The position numbers were made by a program, and so were the translations under genes. DNA of 64,000 nt from JBGPTF01 sp041490445 (GTDB lineage: Bacteria > Acidobacteriota > Terriglobia > Acidiferrales > UBA7541). The notes under the pieces are model-generated. The model made no database searches. It was not told the DNA's origin and saw only the letters and a program-made list of their open reading frames with translations. Below, piece by piece: positions 45,539 through 54,572 of the stretch. Every line of letters starts with the position of its first letter. The stretch's first letter is position 1. Location of the stretch: the NCBI GenBank assembly GCA_041490445.1, contig JBGPTF010000011.1:97232-161231 (forward strand). The letters run 5' to 3'.

Positions 45539-47385
45539 GAGCACGCATGCTGCATCGCATCCTAGTGTCGTCGGTCCTCATTTTCTTCGCGGCGCTCGCC
45601 GCCTCGGCAGCCGATCCGCTGCAGTACGACCTGCATTTCGAGCGGCCCAACACGCACCTGATGGACATCACGATTCACGCCACGGGGCTCAACGGCTTCG
45701 CGGCGGAATTCGCGATGCCCGACTGGGCACCCGGCGCCTACAACATCGAGAACTACGCGGCGCGAGTGCAGAGCTTTTCCGCTGCCGGCCCCGACGGCCA
45801 GCCTCTGCCGTGGCACAAGACCGACGGCCAGACGTGGCGGGTCGAGTTGGGCCGCGCGAATGCGGTGACGGTGCGTTACCAGCTCTTTGCCAACACCCTC
45901 TCGAACAACGAGGCGCAATACAACGATCGCCACGTCTTCATCGGCGGCCCGGCGGTGTGGATGTATCTAATCGGCGGGAAGGATCGGCCGGTGCATTTGA
46001 CGATCGATGTGCCCGCCGGGTGGCGTGTCGCCACGGGAATGCAGCACACTGGGGAAAATACGTTTGCGGCCGCCGATTATGATTGGTTTGCCGACTCTCC
46101 GATGGAGATTTCCGATTTTGAGTACAGGACGTTTCAGGTGATGGGCACCACCTACCACGTCGTCGTCCACGACGTCATGGGCCGCAAGGATTTTTCGAAG
46201 TTCGCGAGCGACTCGCAGAAATTCATTGAGGCGCTCGTGCCCATCTTCGCGCCGGTGACGGGAACGCCGCAGGCGGCGCCCTTCTCCGACTATTGGTTCC
46301 TCTACCACATCTGGCCGAAGGCGGGCGGCGGGCTCGAGCACCTGAACTCGACGCAGATCAATTATTCGACGGACTGGGACGATACCGCTCCATCCACCGG
46401 CTATTCGACGCAGTACGGCACGCAATACGAGGCAAAGCTATTTGTCGCCGCCCACGAGTTTTTCCATGCCTGGAACGTGAAACGGCTTCGGCCGCGGCCG
46501 CTCGGCCCGTTCGATTACTCGCGGATGGTGCATACGCCATCGCTGTGGATTTCCGAGGGGCTGACGAGCTACTACGGCGCGCTGGCGCTCGAACGCGGGA
46601 GCCTGATCACCCCGGAGCAATATTTAAAGGGCATCTCTGCGGTGATCACCAAGTTCGAACAGGAGCCGGGCCGCCGGGAACGCAGCATCGAGGATACGAG
46701 CTGGGATACCTGGTTCCGCGGACTGAAGATGAACAACAACTTCGACGACACCTGGTATTCCTACTACGATGGCGGGCAAATCGCCGGACACCTTCTCGAT
46801 TTCGCCATTCGCAACGCCACCAACAATCAGAAATCGCTCGACGACTGGATGCGCCTGCTGTACCAGCGCTACGCGCTGCCGAACCCGGGCTTCCTGCCCG
46901 AAGACGCCATCCGCGCCGCTTCGGAAATCGCCGGCAAGGACATGAGCTCCTTCTTCCATCGCTACATCAGCGGCAAGGATCCTCTGCCGTACGAAGAATA
47001 TTTCGCCTATGCCGGAATGCAGGTGGTGAAGGAGTCGAACGCTGGTTTGCCGTGGTTCGGCGCGACCACTGAAAAAGAGGAACGCAATTTCGCGAAGATC
47101 AAGAGTCTGATTCCAGGCGGCCCGGCCGAGGCCGCCGGCCTCGATCGCGATGACGTTCTCATCGGCATCGACAGCAAACTGGTCGAAGCCGACGCGCTGA
47201 ACGATGCCATCGCGGCGCACAAGCCGGGAGACGTCCTACAGCTCACCGTGATGCGAGCGGGCGATTTGAAACTCATCCCGGTCACATTGGGATCGGATCC
47301 CTACCCGACGTACATCTTGAAACCGATGGAGCACCCCACGGATTTGCAACAGCGAATCTACAAGGGTTGGCTGGGCTTGAAGTAG
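45535..47385 (+). CDS. M61-family glycyl aminopeptidase-like protein with PDZ domain
   Basis: 616 residues with a signal peptide (about 1-24, cut after ASA). An N-terminal beta domain precedes the zinc peptidase core: HEFFHAWNVKRLRP contains HExxH, and SEGLTSYYGALAL supplies the third ligand Glu. The C-terminal part is a PDZ domain (IKSLIPGGPAEAAGLDRDD). It is a periplasmic metalloprotease by family. GGAGGAG precedes the ATG at 45535, which overlaps the VanZ-like frame's stop. Confidence 0.88.
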   Translation: MRARMLHRILVSSVLIFFAALAASAADPLQYDLHFERPNTHLMDITIHATGLNGFAAEFAMPDWAPGAYNIENYAARVQSFSAAGPDGQPLPWHKTDGQTWRVELGRANAVTVRYQLFANTLSNNEAQYNDRHVFIGGPAVWMYLIGGKDRPVHLTIDVPAGWRVATGMQHTGENTFAAADYDWFADSPMEISDFEYRTFQVMGTTYHVVVHDVMGRKDFSKFASDSQKFIEALVPIFAPVTGTPQAAPFSDYWFLYHIWPKAGGGLEHLNSTQINYSTDWDDTAPSTGYSTQYGTQYEAKLFVAAHEFFHAWNVKRLRPRPLGPFDYSRMVHTPSLWISEGLTSYYGALALERGSLITPEQYLKGISAVITKFEQEPGRRERSIEDTSWDTWFRGLKMNNNFDDTWYSYYDGGQIAGHLLDFAIRNATNNQKSLDDWMRLLYQRYALPNPGFLPEDAIRAASEIAGKDMSSFFHRYISGKDPLPYEEYFAYAGMQVVKESNAGLPWFGATTEKEERNFAKIKSLIPGGPAEAAGLDRDDVLIGIDSKLVEADALNDAIAAHKPGDVLQLTVMRAGDLKLIPVTLGSDPYPTYILKPMEHPTDLQQRIYKGWLGLK

Positions 47386-47404
47386 CGGGACCAAGACCCC
47401 GCGG

Positions 47405-47450
47405 AAACAAAAAGCCCGCCCCACGTTTGCCTTGGGACGGGCTTTCTTAT
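47405..47450. terminator. bidirectional terminator between the M61 gene and the ribosomal operon
   Basis: AGCCCGCCCCA (47413-47423) pairs with TGGGACGGGCT (47433-47443) with one mismatch and a 9-nt loop. The plus strand has TTTCTT after the stem and the minus strand has TTTTGTTT, so it can end the M61 transcript and the long rplQ-end transcript. Confidence 0.85.
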
Positions 47451-47470
47451 TTCGGGGAGCGTTGTCGGCC

Positions 47471-47902
47471 CTATTCGGCAGCCGCCTTTTCTTCCGGAGC
47501 CTCCACTTGCTTTTCTTTTTTCGATTTCTTTTCCTTCTTTTTCAGCTCCGAACCGATCAATTCAAGGATGGCGAGCTCGGCGCCGTCGCCGATACGCCAG
47601 CCGGTGCGCACAATGCGCGTGTAGCCGCCGTTGCGGTCTGCAAAGCGGGGAGCGAGGTCGGCGAAGAGCTTCTTCGTCGCCTCGGGCGTCTGCAGGAACG
47701 AGGCGGCCTGCCGGCGCGCGTGGAGGCTGTCGCGCTTCCCGAGCGTGATCATCCGCTCGACGAGCGGCCGCGCCGCGCGAGCGCGGAGCACAGTAGTGTG
47801 AATGCGCTCATGGGTGATCACATTCGTCACCAGGTTGCGCAGCGTCGCCCGGCGGTGCGCCGGGTTGCGTCCAAGTTTGAAACCGGATATCCGGTGTTTC
47901 AT
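47471..47902 (-). CDS. rplQ: 50S ribosomal protein L17
   Basis: 143 residues. MKHRISGFKLGRNPAHRRATLRN split over the start is diagnostic of L17; the core ends around residue 118. The last 25 residues are a Lys/Glu tail (KKKEKKSKKEK...) that standard L17 lacks. L17 helps form the tunnel exit. It is the last gene of the operon, 18 nt after rpoA. Confidence 0.95.
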   Translation of the reverse strand: MKHRISGFKLGRNPAHRRATLRNLVTNVITHERIHTTVLRARAARPLVERMITLGKRDSLHARRQAASFLQTPEATKKLFADLAPRFADRNGGYTRIVRTGWRIGDGAELAILELIGSELKKKEKKSKKEKQVEAPEEKAAAE

Positions 47903-47920
47903 AAGTCGAGTCCCGGCGGC

Positions 47921-48958
47921 CTAGAGTCCCGCCGTTTCCTCCGGTGGAGGAGGAGCCGTCTGGCTGGGCAGCGGCGGCCAGATGATCCGGCCGTGTTCGT
48001 CGAACTTCATGCCCAGGCTCAGGCCCATTTTCCCGAGGATTTCTTTGATCTCGTTCAGCGACTTGCGCCCGAAATTTTTCGTCTTGAGCATCTCCGACTC
48101 GGTCTTCTGCACCAGTTCGCGGAGGCTCTGGATATTCGCGTTTTTCAGGCAGTTGTAGGAGCGCACCGAAAGCTCGAGCTCTTCGACGGAGCGGTCGAGG
48201 TGATCGAGCCGCGGATCGTTGAAATTCTCGACCACTTCCTCGGGTAGGTCCGGCTGCTCCTCGAAATTGATGAAGATGCTCATGTGATCCTTCATCAGCT
48301 TCGAGGCCAGGCCGATGGAGTCCTGCGGCGTGATGGCGCCGTTCGTCCACACATCCAGCGTCAGCTTCTCGTAGTCGGTCATCTGCCCCAGGCGAGCCGC
48401 TTCCACGGCGTAATTCACTTTGCGCACCGGCGAGTGCACCGAATCAATCGGGATGTAGCCGATCGGCAGGTCCTCGTCGAAGTTGCGGTCGGCGGCGACG
48501 TAGCCGCGGCCGTTCTTCACGCGCATTTCGAGCTGGAGCTTGCCCCCCTCGCCCACGGTGGCGATGTAGATCGTCTTGTCGAGCACCGCGATGTCGGCGT
48601 CCTCTTCGATCTGCGCCGACGTCACCGGCCCGGGCGCCTCCACGTTCAGCGTGATCGTCTTCGACTGATCCGAGTTCAGCTTCAGCGGCACCTGTTTCAG
48701 GTTTAGGATAATGTCGGTGGCGTCTTCGACCACGCCCGGAATCGGCGAAAATTCGTGCAGCACGCCCTCGATCTTGACCGCGGTAATCGCCGCACCCTCA
48801 ATCGAACTCAACAGCGCGCGCCGGAGGGCGTTCCCCACCGTCGTGCCCCAGCCGCGCTCAAACGGCTGCGCCGAAAATCTTCCGTACTTGTCCGTCAGCG
48901 ACTCGAGCTCGGCCGCCAACCGCTTTGGTTTCTGAAACCCTTTCCACATAATTGCCAA
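47921..48958 (-). CDS. rpoA: RNA polymerase alpha subunit
   Basis: 345 residues. The N-terminal assembly domain (FSAQPFERGWGTTVGNALRR; about 1-235) dimerises to start core assembly. The C-terminal domain (LELSVRSYNCLKNANI, FGRKSLNEIKEIL) contacts UP elements and activators. The tail is Pro-rich. It lies in its usual place between rpsD and rplQ. Confidence 0.97.
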   Translation of the reverse strand: MAIMWKGFQKPKRLAAELESLTDKYGRFSAQPFERGWGTTVGNALRRALLSSIEGAAITAVKIEGVLHEFSPIPGVVEDATDIILNLKQVPLKLNSDQSKTITLNVEAPGPVTSAQIEEDADIAVLDKTIYIATVGEGGKLQLEMRVKNGRGYVAADRNFDEDLPIGYIPIDSVHSPVRKVNYAVEAARLGQMTDYEKLTLDVWTNGAITPQDSIGLASKLMKDHMSIFINFEEQPDLPEEVVENFNDPRLDHLDRSVEELELSVRSYNCLKNANIQSLRELVQKTESEMLKTKNFGRKSLNEIKEILGKMGLSLGMKFDEHGRIIWPPLPSQTAPPPPEETAGL

Positions 48959-49023
48959 CCCTCCCGGCCCGCCCGAAAGTTTCAGGTCGGGCCCGTTTCA
49001 GGAATTCCCGTCCATTGCCCGCC

Positions 49024-49656
49024 CTACTTCGAATACAATTCGACGATCAGCTGCTCGTTGAACGGCGGCGTCTGCACGTCTTCGCGCTTCGGCAGCGCCA
49101 GCACCCGCGCTTTGAAATTTCCGCGGTCAATTTCGAGCCAGGGCATCTGCCCCTGCGAATTCGCCAGGTTGCGCGCTTCAAGCACCATCGCGTTCTGGTG
49201 CATCTTTTCTTTGAGCGCGATCTCTTCGCCCACGCTGACCAGGTAGCTTGGGATGTTCACCTTGCGGCCCTTGACGCGCACGTGACCGTGCAGCACCAAC
49301 TGGCGCGCCTGGGAGCGCGAGCTGGCGAGCCCCGCGCGGTAGACGACGTTGTCGAGCCGCCGTTCCAGCATGACCATCAGGTTTGAGCCGGTCGGGCCTT
49401 TCGCCTTTTCCGCCTTCTCGAAGTAGGTGCGGAACTGCCGCTCGAGCAATCCGTAGGTGCGCTTCACCTTCTGCTTCTCGCGGAGCTGCACGCCGTAGCC
49501 GACCATCTTGGCACGGCGCGCCTGGCCGTGCTGGCCAGGGACGAAGTTCCGCTTCTCGATCGCGCACTTTTCCGTAAAACACCGCAGGCCCTTCAGGAAG
49601 AGCTTCATGCCTTCCCGGCGGCACAGCCGGCAAACCGCTTCACGATGTCTTGCCAA
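49024..49656 (-). CDS. rpsD: 30S ribosomal protein S4
   Basis: 210 residues, normal length. CRLCRREGMKLFLKGLRC at 9-26 has paired cysteines, the zinc-binding form of the S4 N terminus. An S4 RNA-binding domain follows (RLDNVVYRAGLASSRSQARQ). It nucleates 30S assembly on 16S rRNA and in other bacteria represses its own operon. Confidence 0.97.
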   Translation of the reverse strand: MARHREAVCRLCRREGMKLFLKGLRCFTEKCAIEKRNFVPGQHGQARRAKMVGYGVQLREKQKVKRTYGLLERQFRTYFEKAEKAKGPTGSNLMVMLERRLDNVVYRAGLASSRSQARQLVLHGHVRVKGRKVNIPSYLVSVGEEIALKEKMHQNAMVLEARNLANSQGQMPWLEIDRGNFKARVLALPKREDVQTPPFNEQLIVELYSK

Positions 49657-49695
49657 TTCCCGTTCTCCTTTTCCTTCTCTCGAAAACCTCTCGCT

Positions 49696-50136
49696 CTAGA
49701 CGCGCCGGCGCTTCGGCGGCCGGCAACCGTTGTGCGGGATGGGCGTGACGTCCTTGATCACGTTGATGTGCAAGCCGGCCGAAGCCAGCGCGCGAATAGC
49801 CGATTCGCGGCCCGCTCCCGGCCCCTTCACCCGCACTTCGATAGTCTTCAGCCCGTACTGATCGCGCGCGGCGCTCGCTGCCGTCATCGCCGCCTGCTGT
49901 GCGGCGTAGGGAGTGCCCTTGCGTGAACCCTTGAAGCCCACCGAGCCGGCCGAAGCCCAGCTCAGCGCGTGGCCGTCGGGGTCCGTGAGCGTCACGATCG
50001 TGTTGTTGAACGTCGCCTGGACGTACGCCAGGCCCTGCGGCACCACGCGTTTTTCGCGCTTCTTGCGGAACTCTTTCTTCCGCTTCGTCGGTTTTGCCGA
50101 CGCTGGTGCGGCGGCGTCTTGCGGTTCCTTTGCCAA
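49696..50136 (-). CDS. rpsK: 30S ribosomal protein S11
   Basis: 146 residues. The core (ATFNNTIVTLTDPDG, GFKGSRKGTPYAAQ, HNGCRPPKRRRV) is standard. The first about 30 residues are an Ala/Lys/Arg extension (KPTKRKKEFRKKREKR) longer than in typical S11. It sits on the 30S platform. Confidence 0.96.
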   Translation of the reverse strand: MAKEPQDAAAPASAKPTKRKKEFRKKREKRVVPQGLAYVQATFNNTIVTLTDPDGHALSWASAGSVGFKGSRKGTPYAAQQAAMTAASAARDQYGLKTIEVRVKGPGAGRESAIRALASAGLHINVIKDVTPIPHNGCRPPKRRRV

Positions 50137-50159
50137 GTTCGTCTCTCTCCTCTAACCGG

Positions 50160-50546
50160 CTACTTCTTCACGGCGACTTTTTTCTTCGCCGCGACGGCGC
50201 CCTTGCGCGGGCCCTTGCGGGTGCGCGCGTTGGTGTGTGTGCGCTGGCCGCGCACCGGCAGATTGCGCCGATGACGCATCCCGCGGTAACACTGGATGTC
50301 GATCAGCCGGCGAATGTTCATCTGGGTCTCCTTGCGGAGATCCCCTTCCACCCGGCCCTCGGACTCGATTGCCTGCCGCAGGCGGTTCACTTCTTCCTCG
50401 GTCAGGTCTTTGATCTTCTTCGTATGTTCCACGTTCGCCTTGCCGCACAGCGAGCGAGCGCGTTCCTGGCCGATCCCGTAAATGGTGGTCAGCCCAACCC
50501 ACAGACGCTTATTCGGCGGCAAATCCACGCCGGCAATGCGGGCCAT
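50160..50546 (-). CDS. rpsM: 30S ribosomal protein S13
   Basis: 128 residues. MARIAGVDLPPNKRLWVGL at the start, the HhH motif TTIYGIGQERA and the basic C-terminal RNLPVRGQRTHTNARTRKG are diagnostic. It is in the 30S head and contacts the P-site tRNA and 50S. The C-terminal Lys-rich tail (KKKVAVKK) extends a little beyond the family. Confidence 0.97.
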   Translation of the reverse strand: MARIAGVDLPPNKRLWVGLTTIYGIGQERARSLCGKANVEHTKKIKDLTEEEVNRLRQAIESEGRVEGDLRKETQMNIRRLIDIQCYRGMRHRRNLPVRGQRTHTNARTRKGPRKGAVAAKKKVAVKK

Positions 50547-50558
50547 CGCGTTCCTCCC

Positions 50559-50672
50559 CTATCCCTGGCGCTGGCGGTGCTTCGGGTTCACACAGATCAC
50601 CCGCACCACTCCCCGCCGATGGATCACCTTGCACTTCATACAAATCTTTTTTACGGACGCTCTTACCTTCAT
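50559..50672 (-). CDS. rpmJ: 50S ribosomal protein L36
   Basis: 37 residues. It starts MKVRASVKKICMKC and contains the zinc pattern C-x2-C-x12-C-x4-H (CMKC, ICVNPKH), so it is the zinc-binding C+ form. It lies in its normal place between infA and rpsM. Confidence 0.96.
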   Translation of the reverse strand: MKVRASVKKICMKCKVIHRRGVVRVICVNPKHRQRQG

Positions 50673-50699
50673 GGACAGGCTCCGATGACTGCTGCTCCG

Positions 50700-50963
50700 C
50701 TATTTATAGCGGTAGACGATGCGGCCGCGCGTCAAATCGTACGGTGAAAGCTCCACCGCCACCCGGTCTCCCGGCAGTATGCGGATGAAATTCTTCCGCA
50801 TTTTTCCCGAGATGTGCGCCAGCACCCGATGTTTGTTCTCCAGTTCGACCCGGAACATGGCGTTGGGGAGTGGCTCGATCACCGTCGCCATCACTTCAAT
50901 GGCGTCCTCTTTCGAATTGCCCGAGTCCGCTTTCTTCTTGTCCGGTGCTGGTCTCTTTCTCAT
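50700..50963 (-). CDS. infA: translation initiation factor IF-1
   Basis: 87 residues. The OB fold is standard from SKEDAIEV to the C-terminal GRIVYRYK, with the conserved NAMFRVELEN and HISGKMRKNFIRILPGD. An N-terminal basic extension of about 15 residues (MRKRPAPDKKKADSG) is present; a CAGGAG before the ATG supports this start. IF-1 blocks the A site during initiation. Confidence 0.95.
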   Translation of the reverse strand: MRKRPAPDKKKADSGNSKEDAIEVMATVIEPLPNAMFRVELENKHRVLAHISGKMRKNFIRILPGDRVAVELSPYDLTRGRIVYRYK

Positions 50964-51004
50964 GAACTCCTGTTTCGCTGCCGGCGCCGTTCAGGCCGCC
51001 CGGC

Positions 51005-51787
51005 TCACTTGCATTCCCAACACGGCCCGTTCATTTCGCGCGGCCGCGTCAGAATCCACGGCCCGTTGGCGGTGATGGCGACCGTGTGCTCGAAATGGGC
51101 CGCGTCGCTCCCGTCCACCGTGACCGCGGTCCACTCATCCTCGAGCATCCGTACTTCCGGCCGGCCCGCGTTCACCATCGGCTCGATCGCGATGACCATG
51201 CCTTCCTGCAGCCGCGGGCCCCGGCCCGGCTCGCCGTAGTTCGGCAGTTGCAGGTCTTCATGCATCTTAGTGCCGATGCCGTGCCCCACGAATTCCCGCA
51301 CCACCGAAAAGCCGTTTCGCTCGACCGCCTGCTGCACCGCCGCGGAGATATCGCTCAGCCGGTTGCCCAGCCGGGCTTTTTCAATCGCGCGGTCCAGCGC
51401 GTCACGCGTCACGCACAGCAGCCGCTGCCGCTCCGGCGAAATCTTGCCCACCGGCACGGTCACCGCGGCATCGGCGAAGTAGCCGTCCAGCTCGACCCCG
51501 AAATCGAGCGACAGGATGTCGCCCTCGCGCAGCCGCCGCTTCGGCGAAGGGATTCCGTGAATAATCTCGCTGTTGATCGAAGTGCACAGCGAGCCCGGAT
51601 ACCCTCGATACCCCTTGAACGCCGGCCGCGCGTGATGCTCGTGCGCGTATCGCTCGGCAAACGCGTCCAGCTCCTGCGTCGTTGTGCGCGGCGCGGCCAT
51701 CTTTCGGAGCGCATCCAGCGCGCCCCAGACCACCTGCCCGGCGCGGTACATCTTTTCCAGCTCCGCTGATGAACGGCAGATCACCAT
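51005..51787 (-). CDS. map: methionine aminopeptidase, type I
   Basis: 260 residues. The expected metal ligands are Asp95, Asp106, His169, Glu202 and Glu233, with TSINSEIIHGIP (69-80) holding the substrate-site histidine. It removes the starting Met from new proteins. It ends 41 nt before infA and lies between adk and infA, the usual order. There is no N-terminal SH3-binding zinc region. Confidence 0.96.
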   Translation of the reverse strand: MVICRSSAELEKMYRAGQVVWGALDALRKMAAPRTTTQELDAFAERYAHEHHARPAFKGYRGYPGSLCTSINSEIIHGIPSPKRRLREGDILSLDFGVELDGYFADAAVTVPVGKISPERQRLLCVTRDALDRAIEKARLGNRLSDISAAVQQAVERNGFSVVREFVGHGIGTKMHEDLQLPNYGEPGRGPRLQEGMVIAIEPMVNAGRPEVRMLEDEWTAVTVDGSDAAHFEHTVAITANGPWILTRPREMNGPCWECK

Positions 51788-51792
51788 TTCCT

Positions 51793-52452
51793 TCAGCGGG
51801 AACGCCCCAGGATCTCGAGCACCGCGCGCGTCACCGATTCCACACCGGCCGACCCATCCACATCCTGGAGCGCGCCCTGGGCCCGGTAATAGTCCACGAG
51901 CGGCTTGGTCTGCCGGTCATACGCCTTCAACCGGTCCTCAATCACTTCCGGGCAATCATCCGGCCGCTGGACCAGCTCGCCCCCGTCGTGATCGCAACGG
52001 CCCGGCGTTTTCGGCGGACGGTCATACACATTGTAAATCTCTCCGCCCACGCTGCAGGTGCGCCTTCCCGTCAGCCTCCGAAACAAGGCGTCATAGTCCA
52101 CGACAAAGTGGACCACCAGCGGACGCCCGAACTGCTTTCGCTCGAGAATCCGGTCGAGCGCCTCGGCCTGCGGCATCGTCCGCGGGAATCCGTCAAACAC
52201 GAAGCCGTTCGCACAATCGGGACTCGCAATTCGCTCCTCGACCATTCCCAGCACGATCTCGTCCGGAACCAGCTCGCCGCGTTCCATGAGCGGCTTTGCC
52301 TGACGGCCCAGGTCCGTCGCGCGGCTCACGTGGTCGCGCAACATGTCGCCGGTCGAAAGGTGCGGCACACCGTAGAGCTGCGCCACCTTCTTTGCCTGCG
52401 TTCCCTTCCCCGCCCCCGGCGGACCGAGAAAAATCACGGCGCGCTTCAGCAC
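51793..52452 (-). CDS. adk: adenylate kinase
   Basis: About 219 residues. Walker A is GPPGAGKGTQ near 9-18, then STGDMLRDHV and DGFPRTMPQAE. It makes ADP from ATP and AMP. The LID region keeps one cysteine where zinc-type LIDs have a pair: TCSVGG and later RCDHDG have Cys/Gly and Cys/Asp, not CxxC. GTG at 52452 is the likely start, since no other start codon precedes the P-loop inside the gap after secY. Confidence 0.93.
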   Translation of the reverse strand: MLKRAVIFLGPPGAGKGTQAKKVAQLYGVPHLSTGDMLRDHVSRATDLGRQAKPLMERGELVPDEIVLGMVEERIASPDCANGFVFDGFPRTMPQAEALDRILERKQFGRPLVVHFVVDYDALFRRLTGRRTCSVGGEIYNVYDRPPKTPGRCDHDGGELVQRPDDCPEVIEDRLKAYDRQTKPLVDYYRAQGALQDVDGSAGVESVTRAVLEILGRSR

Positions 52453-52468
52453 CTTGCAGGCGGGACTG

Positions 52469-53875
52469 TTAACCACGACGGCTTCGCAACCGTCCTCGCC
52501 GGATGAACCCATCGTAATTTCGCATGACGAGCTGCGCTTCCACCTGCTGTACCGTATCCATCGCCACGCCGACCACAATCAGCAGCGACGTGCCGCCGAA
52601 ATAAAACGTCACCCCCAGCCCTTCGAGCACGAAACGCCACATGTGCGCGTCGAACCAAGCGCCAACCGGTCCCCATAAGTGCTGCAGGTGAATGCCGGAA
52701 ATCATCCATTCCGGCAACAAACAGACAATCGCCAGATAGCACCCGCCCACGAACGTCAGCCGCGTCAGAATGCGATTGATGTGATCGCTCGTATTCCGCC
52801 CCGGACGAATCCCGGGAATAAATCCGCCGTACTTCCGCATGTTGTCGGCCAGCTCGGTCGGGTTGAAGATGATCCCGACGTAGAAAAACGCGAAAAAGAT
52901 GATCAGCGTCACGTAAACGAGCGTGTACAGCGGCTCGCCCCAGGAAAGCTGCCGCGCGAACTTGTCAAACAATGTGTACTTCTTCTGGAACAATAGCGCC
53001 AGAGTCTGTGGAAACGTGAGCAACGAACTCGCAAAAATCGGCGGAATCACGCCGCCGGAATTCACCCGCAGCGGGAGATAGGTCATCTGCCCGCCCATCA
53101 CTTTCCGGCCCATCACGCGTTTGGCGTATTGCACCGGGATGCGCCGCTGCCCTCCCTCGACATAGACAATAAAGGCCACCACGGCGATCATCAAGACCAG
53201 CAAGGCCAGGATCGCCAGCGGGGTGAACGGCCCCCACTGCGACGTCTTCACCTTGTCCCACAAATCGGCAATCCCGCGCGGCAGCCCGACCACGATGCCT
53301 GCAAAAATAATCAGCGACATGCCATTGCCGATGCCGCGGTCGCTGATCTGTTCGCCGAGCCACATGATGAACGCCGAGCCGGTGGTGAGCGTCAGCATGG
53401 TCATCAGGATGAACCGGGCGCCCGGGTGATACACCAGCGACTGGCCGGACAAGCTCTGCTTCGTCAGCGTCAGCGCGATCGTGAACGACTGGAACGCGCT
53501 CAGAATGATCGTCAGGTAGCGTGTGTACTGCGTGATCTTGCGCCGGCCGAGTTCGCCTTCCTTCTGCAGCCGCTCGAGGTACGGCCAGACCACCACCATC
53601 AACTGCAGGATGATGGACGCCGTGATGTACGGCATGATGCCGAGCGCAAAAATTGTCAGCCGGCGGAAATTGCCGCCGCTGAACAGGTCGATGATGCCGA
53701 GCACCGAGCCGCGGCCCTGCTCGAACAATTGCTGGAGCAGTACCGTATTGATGCCCGGGGTGGGAATGAACGCGCCGAGGCGATACACGCCCAGCAGCGC
53801 CAGCGTAAACAGCACGCGCCTGCGCAGGTCCGGGGTGCGAAAGATATTCTTAAATGCCTCGATCAGCTTGCCCAT
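52469..53875 (-). CDS. secY: preprotein translocase channel subunit SecY
   Basis: 468 residues with ten membrane helices. The plug-region segment (GIMPYITASIILQL) and the cytoplasmic loop with conserved basic residues (GQRRIPVQYAKR) are present. It forms the SecYEG pore that SecA drives. The ATG overlaps the L15 stop (TAATG). adk follows directly. Confidence 0.97.
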   Translation of the reverse strand: MGKLIEAFKNIFRTPDLRRRVLFTLALLGVYRLGAFIPTPGINTVLLQQLFEQGRGSVLGIIDLFSGGNFRRLTIFALGIMPYITASIILQLMVVVWPYLERLQKEGELGRRKITQYTRYLTIILSAFQSFTIALTLTKQSLSGQSLVYHPGARFILMTMLTLTTGSAFIMWLGEQISDRGIGNGMSLIIFAGIVVGLPRGIADLWDKVKTSQWGPFTPLAILALLVLMIAVVAFIVYVEGGQRRIPVQYAKRVMGRKVMGGQMTYLPLRVNSGGVIPPIFASSLLTFPQTLALLFQKKYTLFDKFARQLSWGEPLYTLVYVTLIIFFAFFYVGIIFNPTELADNMRKYGGFIPGIRPGRNTSDHINRILTRLTFVGGCYLAIVCLLPEWMISGIHLQHLWGPVGAWFDAHMWRFVLEGLGVTFYFGGTSLLIVVGVAMDTVQQVEAQLVMRNYDGFIRRGRLRSRRG

Positions 53876-54321
53876 TACAGAATTTCGGCCTTTCCTCCGG
53901 CGCGCGTGATTTTCTCCGCGGCCGATTTACTGAACGCGTGCGCCTGCACCGTCAGCGCGACTTTCAGATCGCCGTCGCCCAGAATCTTCACGCCGTCGCG
54001 CAGTCGGCTGACGATTCCGCGGCCGAGCAGCGTCGCGGGCGTCACCGTTTCTCCGGCGGCGAAAGCGTTCAGGATCTGCACGTTCACCGTCGAAAACTCG
54101 CGCGAAAACGGATTGGTGAATCCGCGCTTCGGCATTCGCCGGTGCAGCGGCATCTGGCCGCCTTCAAACCCCCGGCGGCGCTGGTAGCCGCGGCGCGATT
54201 TCTGTCCCTTGTTGCCCCGGCCCGCCGTCTTGCCGAGCTTCGAGCCCATGCCCCGTCCCACGCGCACCTTGCGGTGCCGCGATCCGCGCGCCGGCTTCAA
54301 ATTCGATAGTTTCGCGACCAT
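53875..54321 (-). CDS. rplO: 50S ribosomal protein L15
   Basis: 148 residues. The glycine/arginine-rich N terminus (KVRVGRGMGSKLGKTAGRG then KSRRGYQRR) that enters the rRNA core and RGFEGGQMPLHRRMPKRGF are diagnostic. The start at 54321 is the ATG beginning MVAKLSNL; an in-frame TTG lies upstream. Its stop overlaps the secY start. Confidence 0.96.
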   Translation of the reverse strand: MVAKLSNLKPARGSRHRKVRVGRGMGSKLGKTAGRGNKGQKSRRGYQRRRGFEGGQMPLHRRMPKRGFTNPFSREFSTVNVQILNAFAAGETVTPATLLGRGIVSRLRDGVKILGDGDLKVALTVQAHAFSKSAAEKITRAGGKAEIL

Positions 54322-54352
54322 GGTTTTCTTCACTGACTCCAGCAAAAACTTC

Positions 54353-54547
54353 CTACGGCTCGATTTCCACCAGATGGTGAACTTTGTGAATCATCCCGCG
54401 AATCGTGGGAGTGTCCGGCCGCTCGACGACCTGATTCATCCGCCGGAAGCCCAGCCCGCGAATCGTGGCCCGCATTCCGCGCGGACAGCCGACAAAGCTG
54501 CGCACCCACTTGATCTTCAACGTTTCCGGCTTTTTCTTCGTCATCAC
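54353..54547 (-). CDS. rpmD: 50S ribosomal protein L30
   Basis: 64 residues. LKIKWVRSFVGCPRGMRATI and GFRRMNQVVERPDTPTIRG match bacterial L30. It is a small beta-alpha-beta protein on the 50S surface, in the normal position between rpsE and rplO. Confidence 0.95.
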   Translation of the reverse strand: MMTKKKPETLKIKWVRSFVGCPRGMRATIRGLGFRRMNQVVERPDTPTIRGMIHKVHHLVEIEP

Positions 54548-54572
54548 CCGGATTCCCTTGGCGGCAGCGCGG

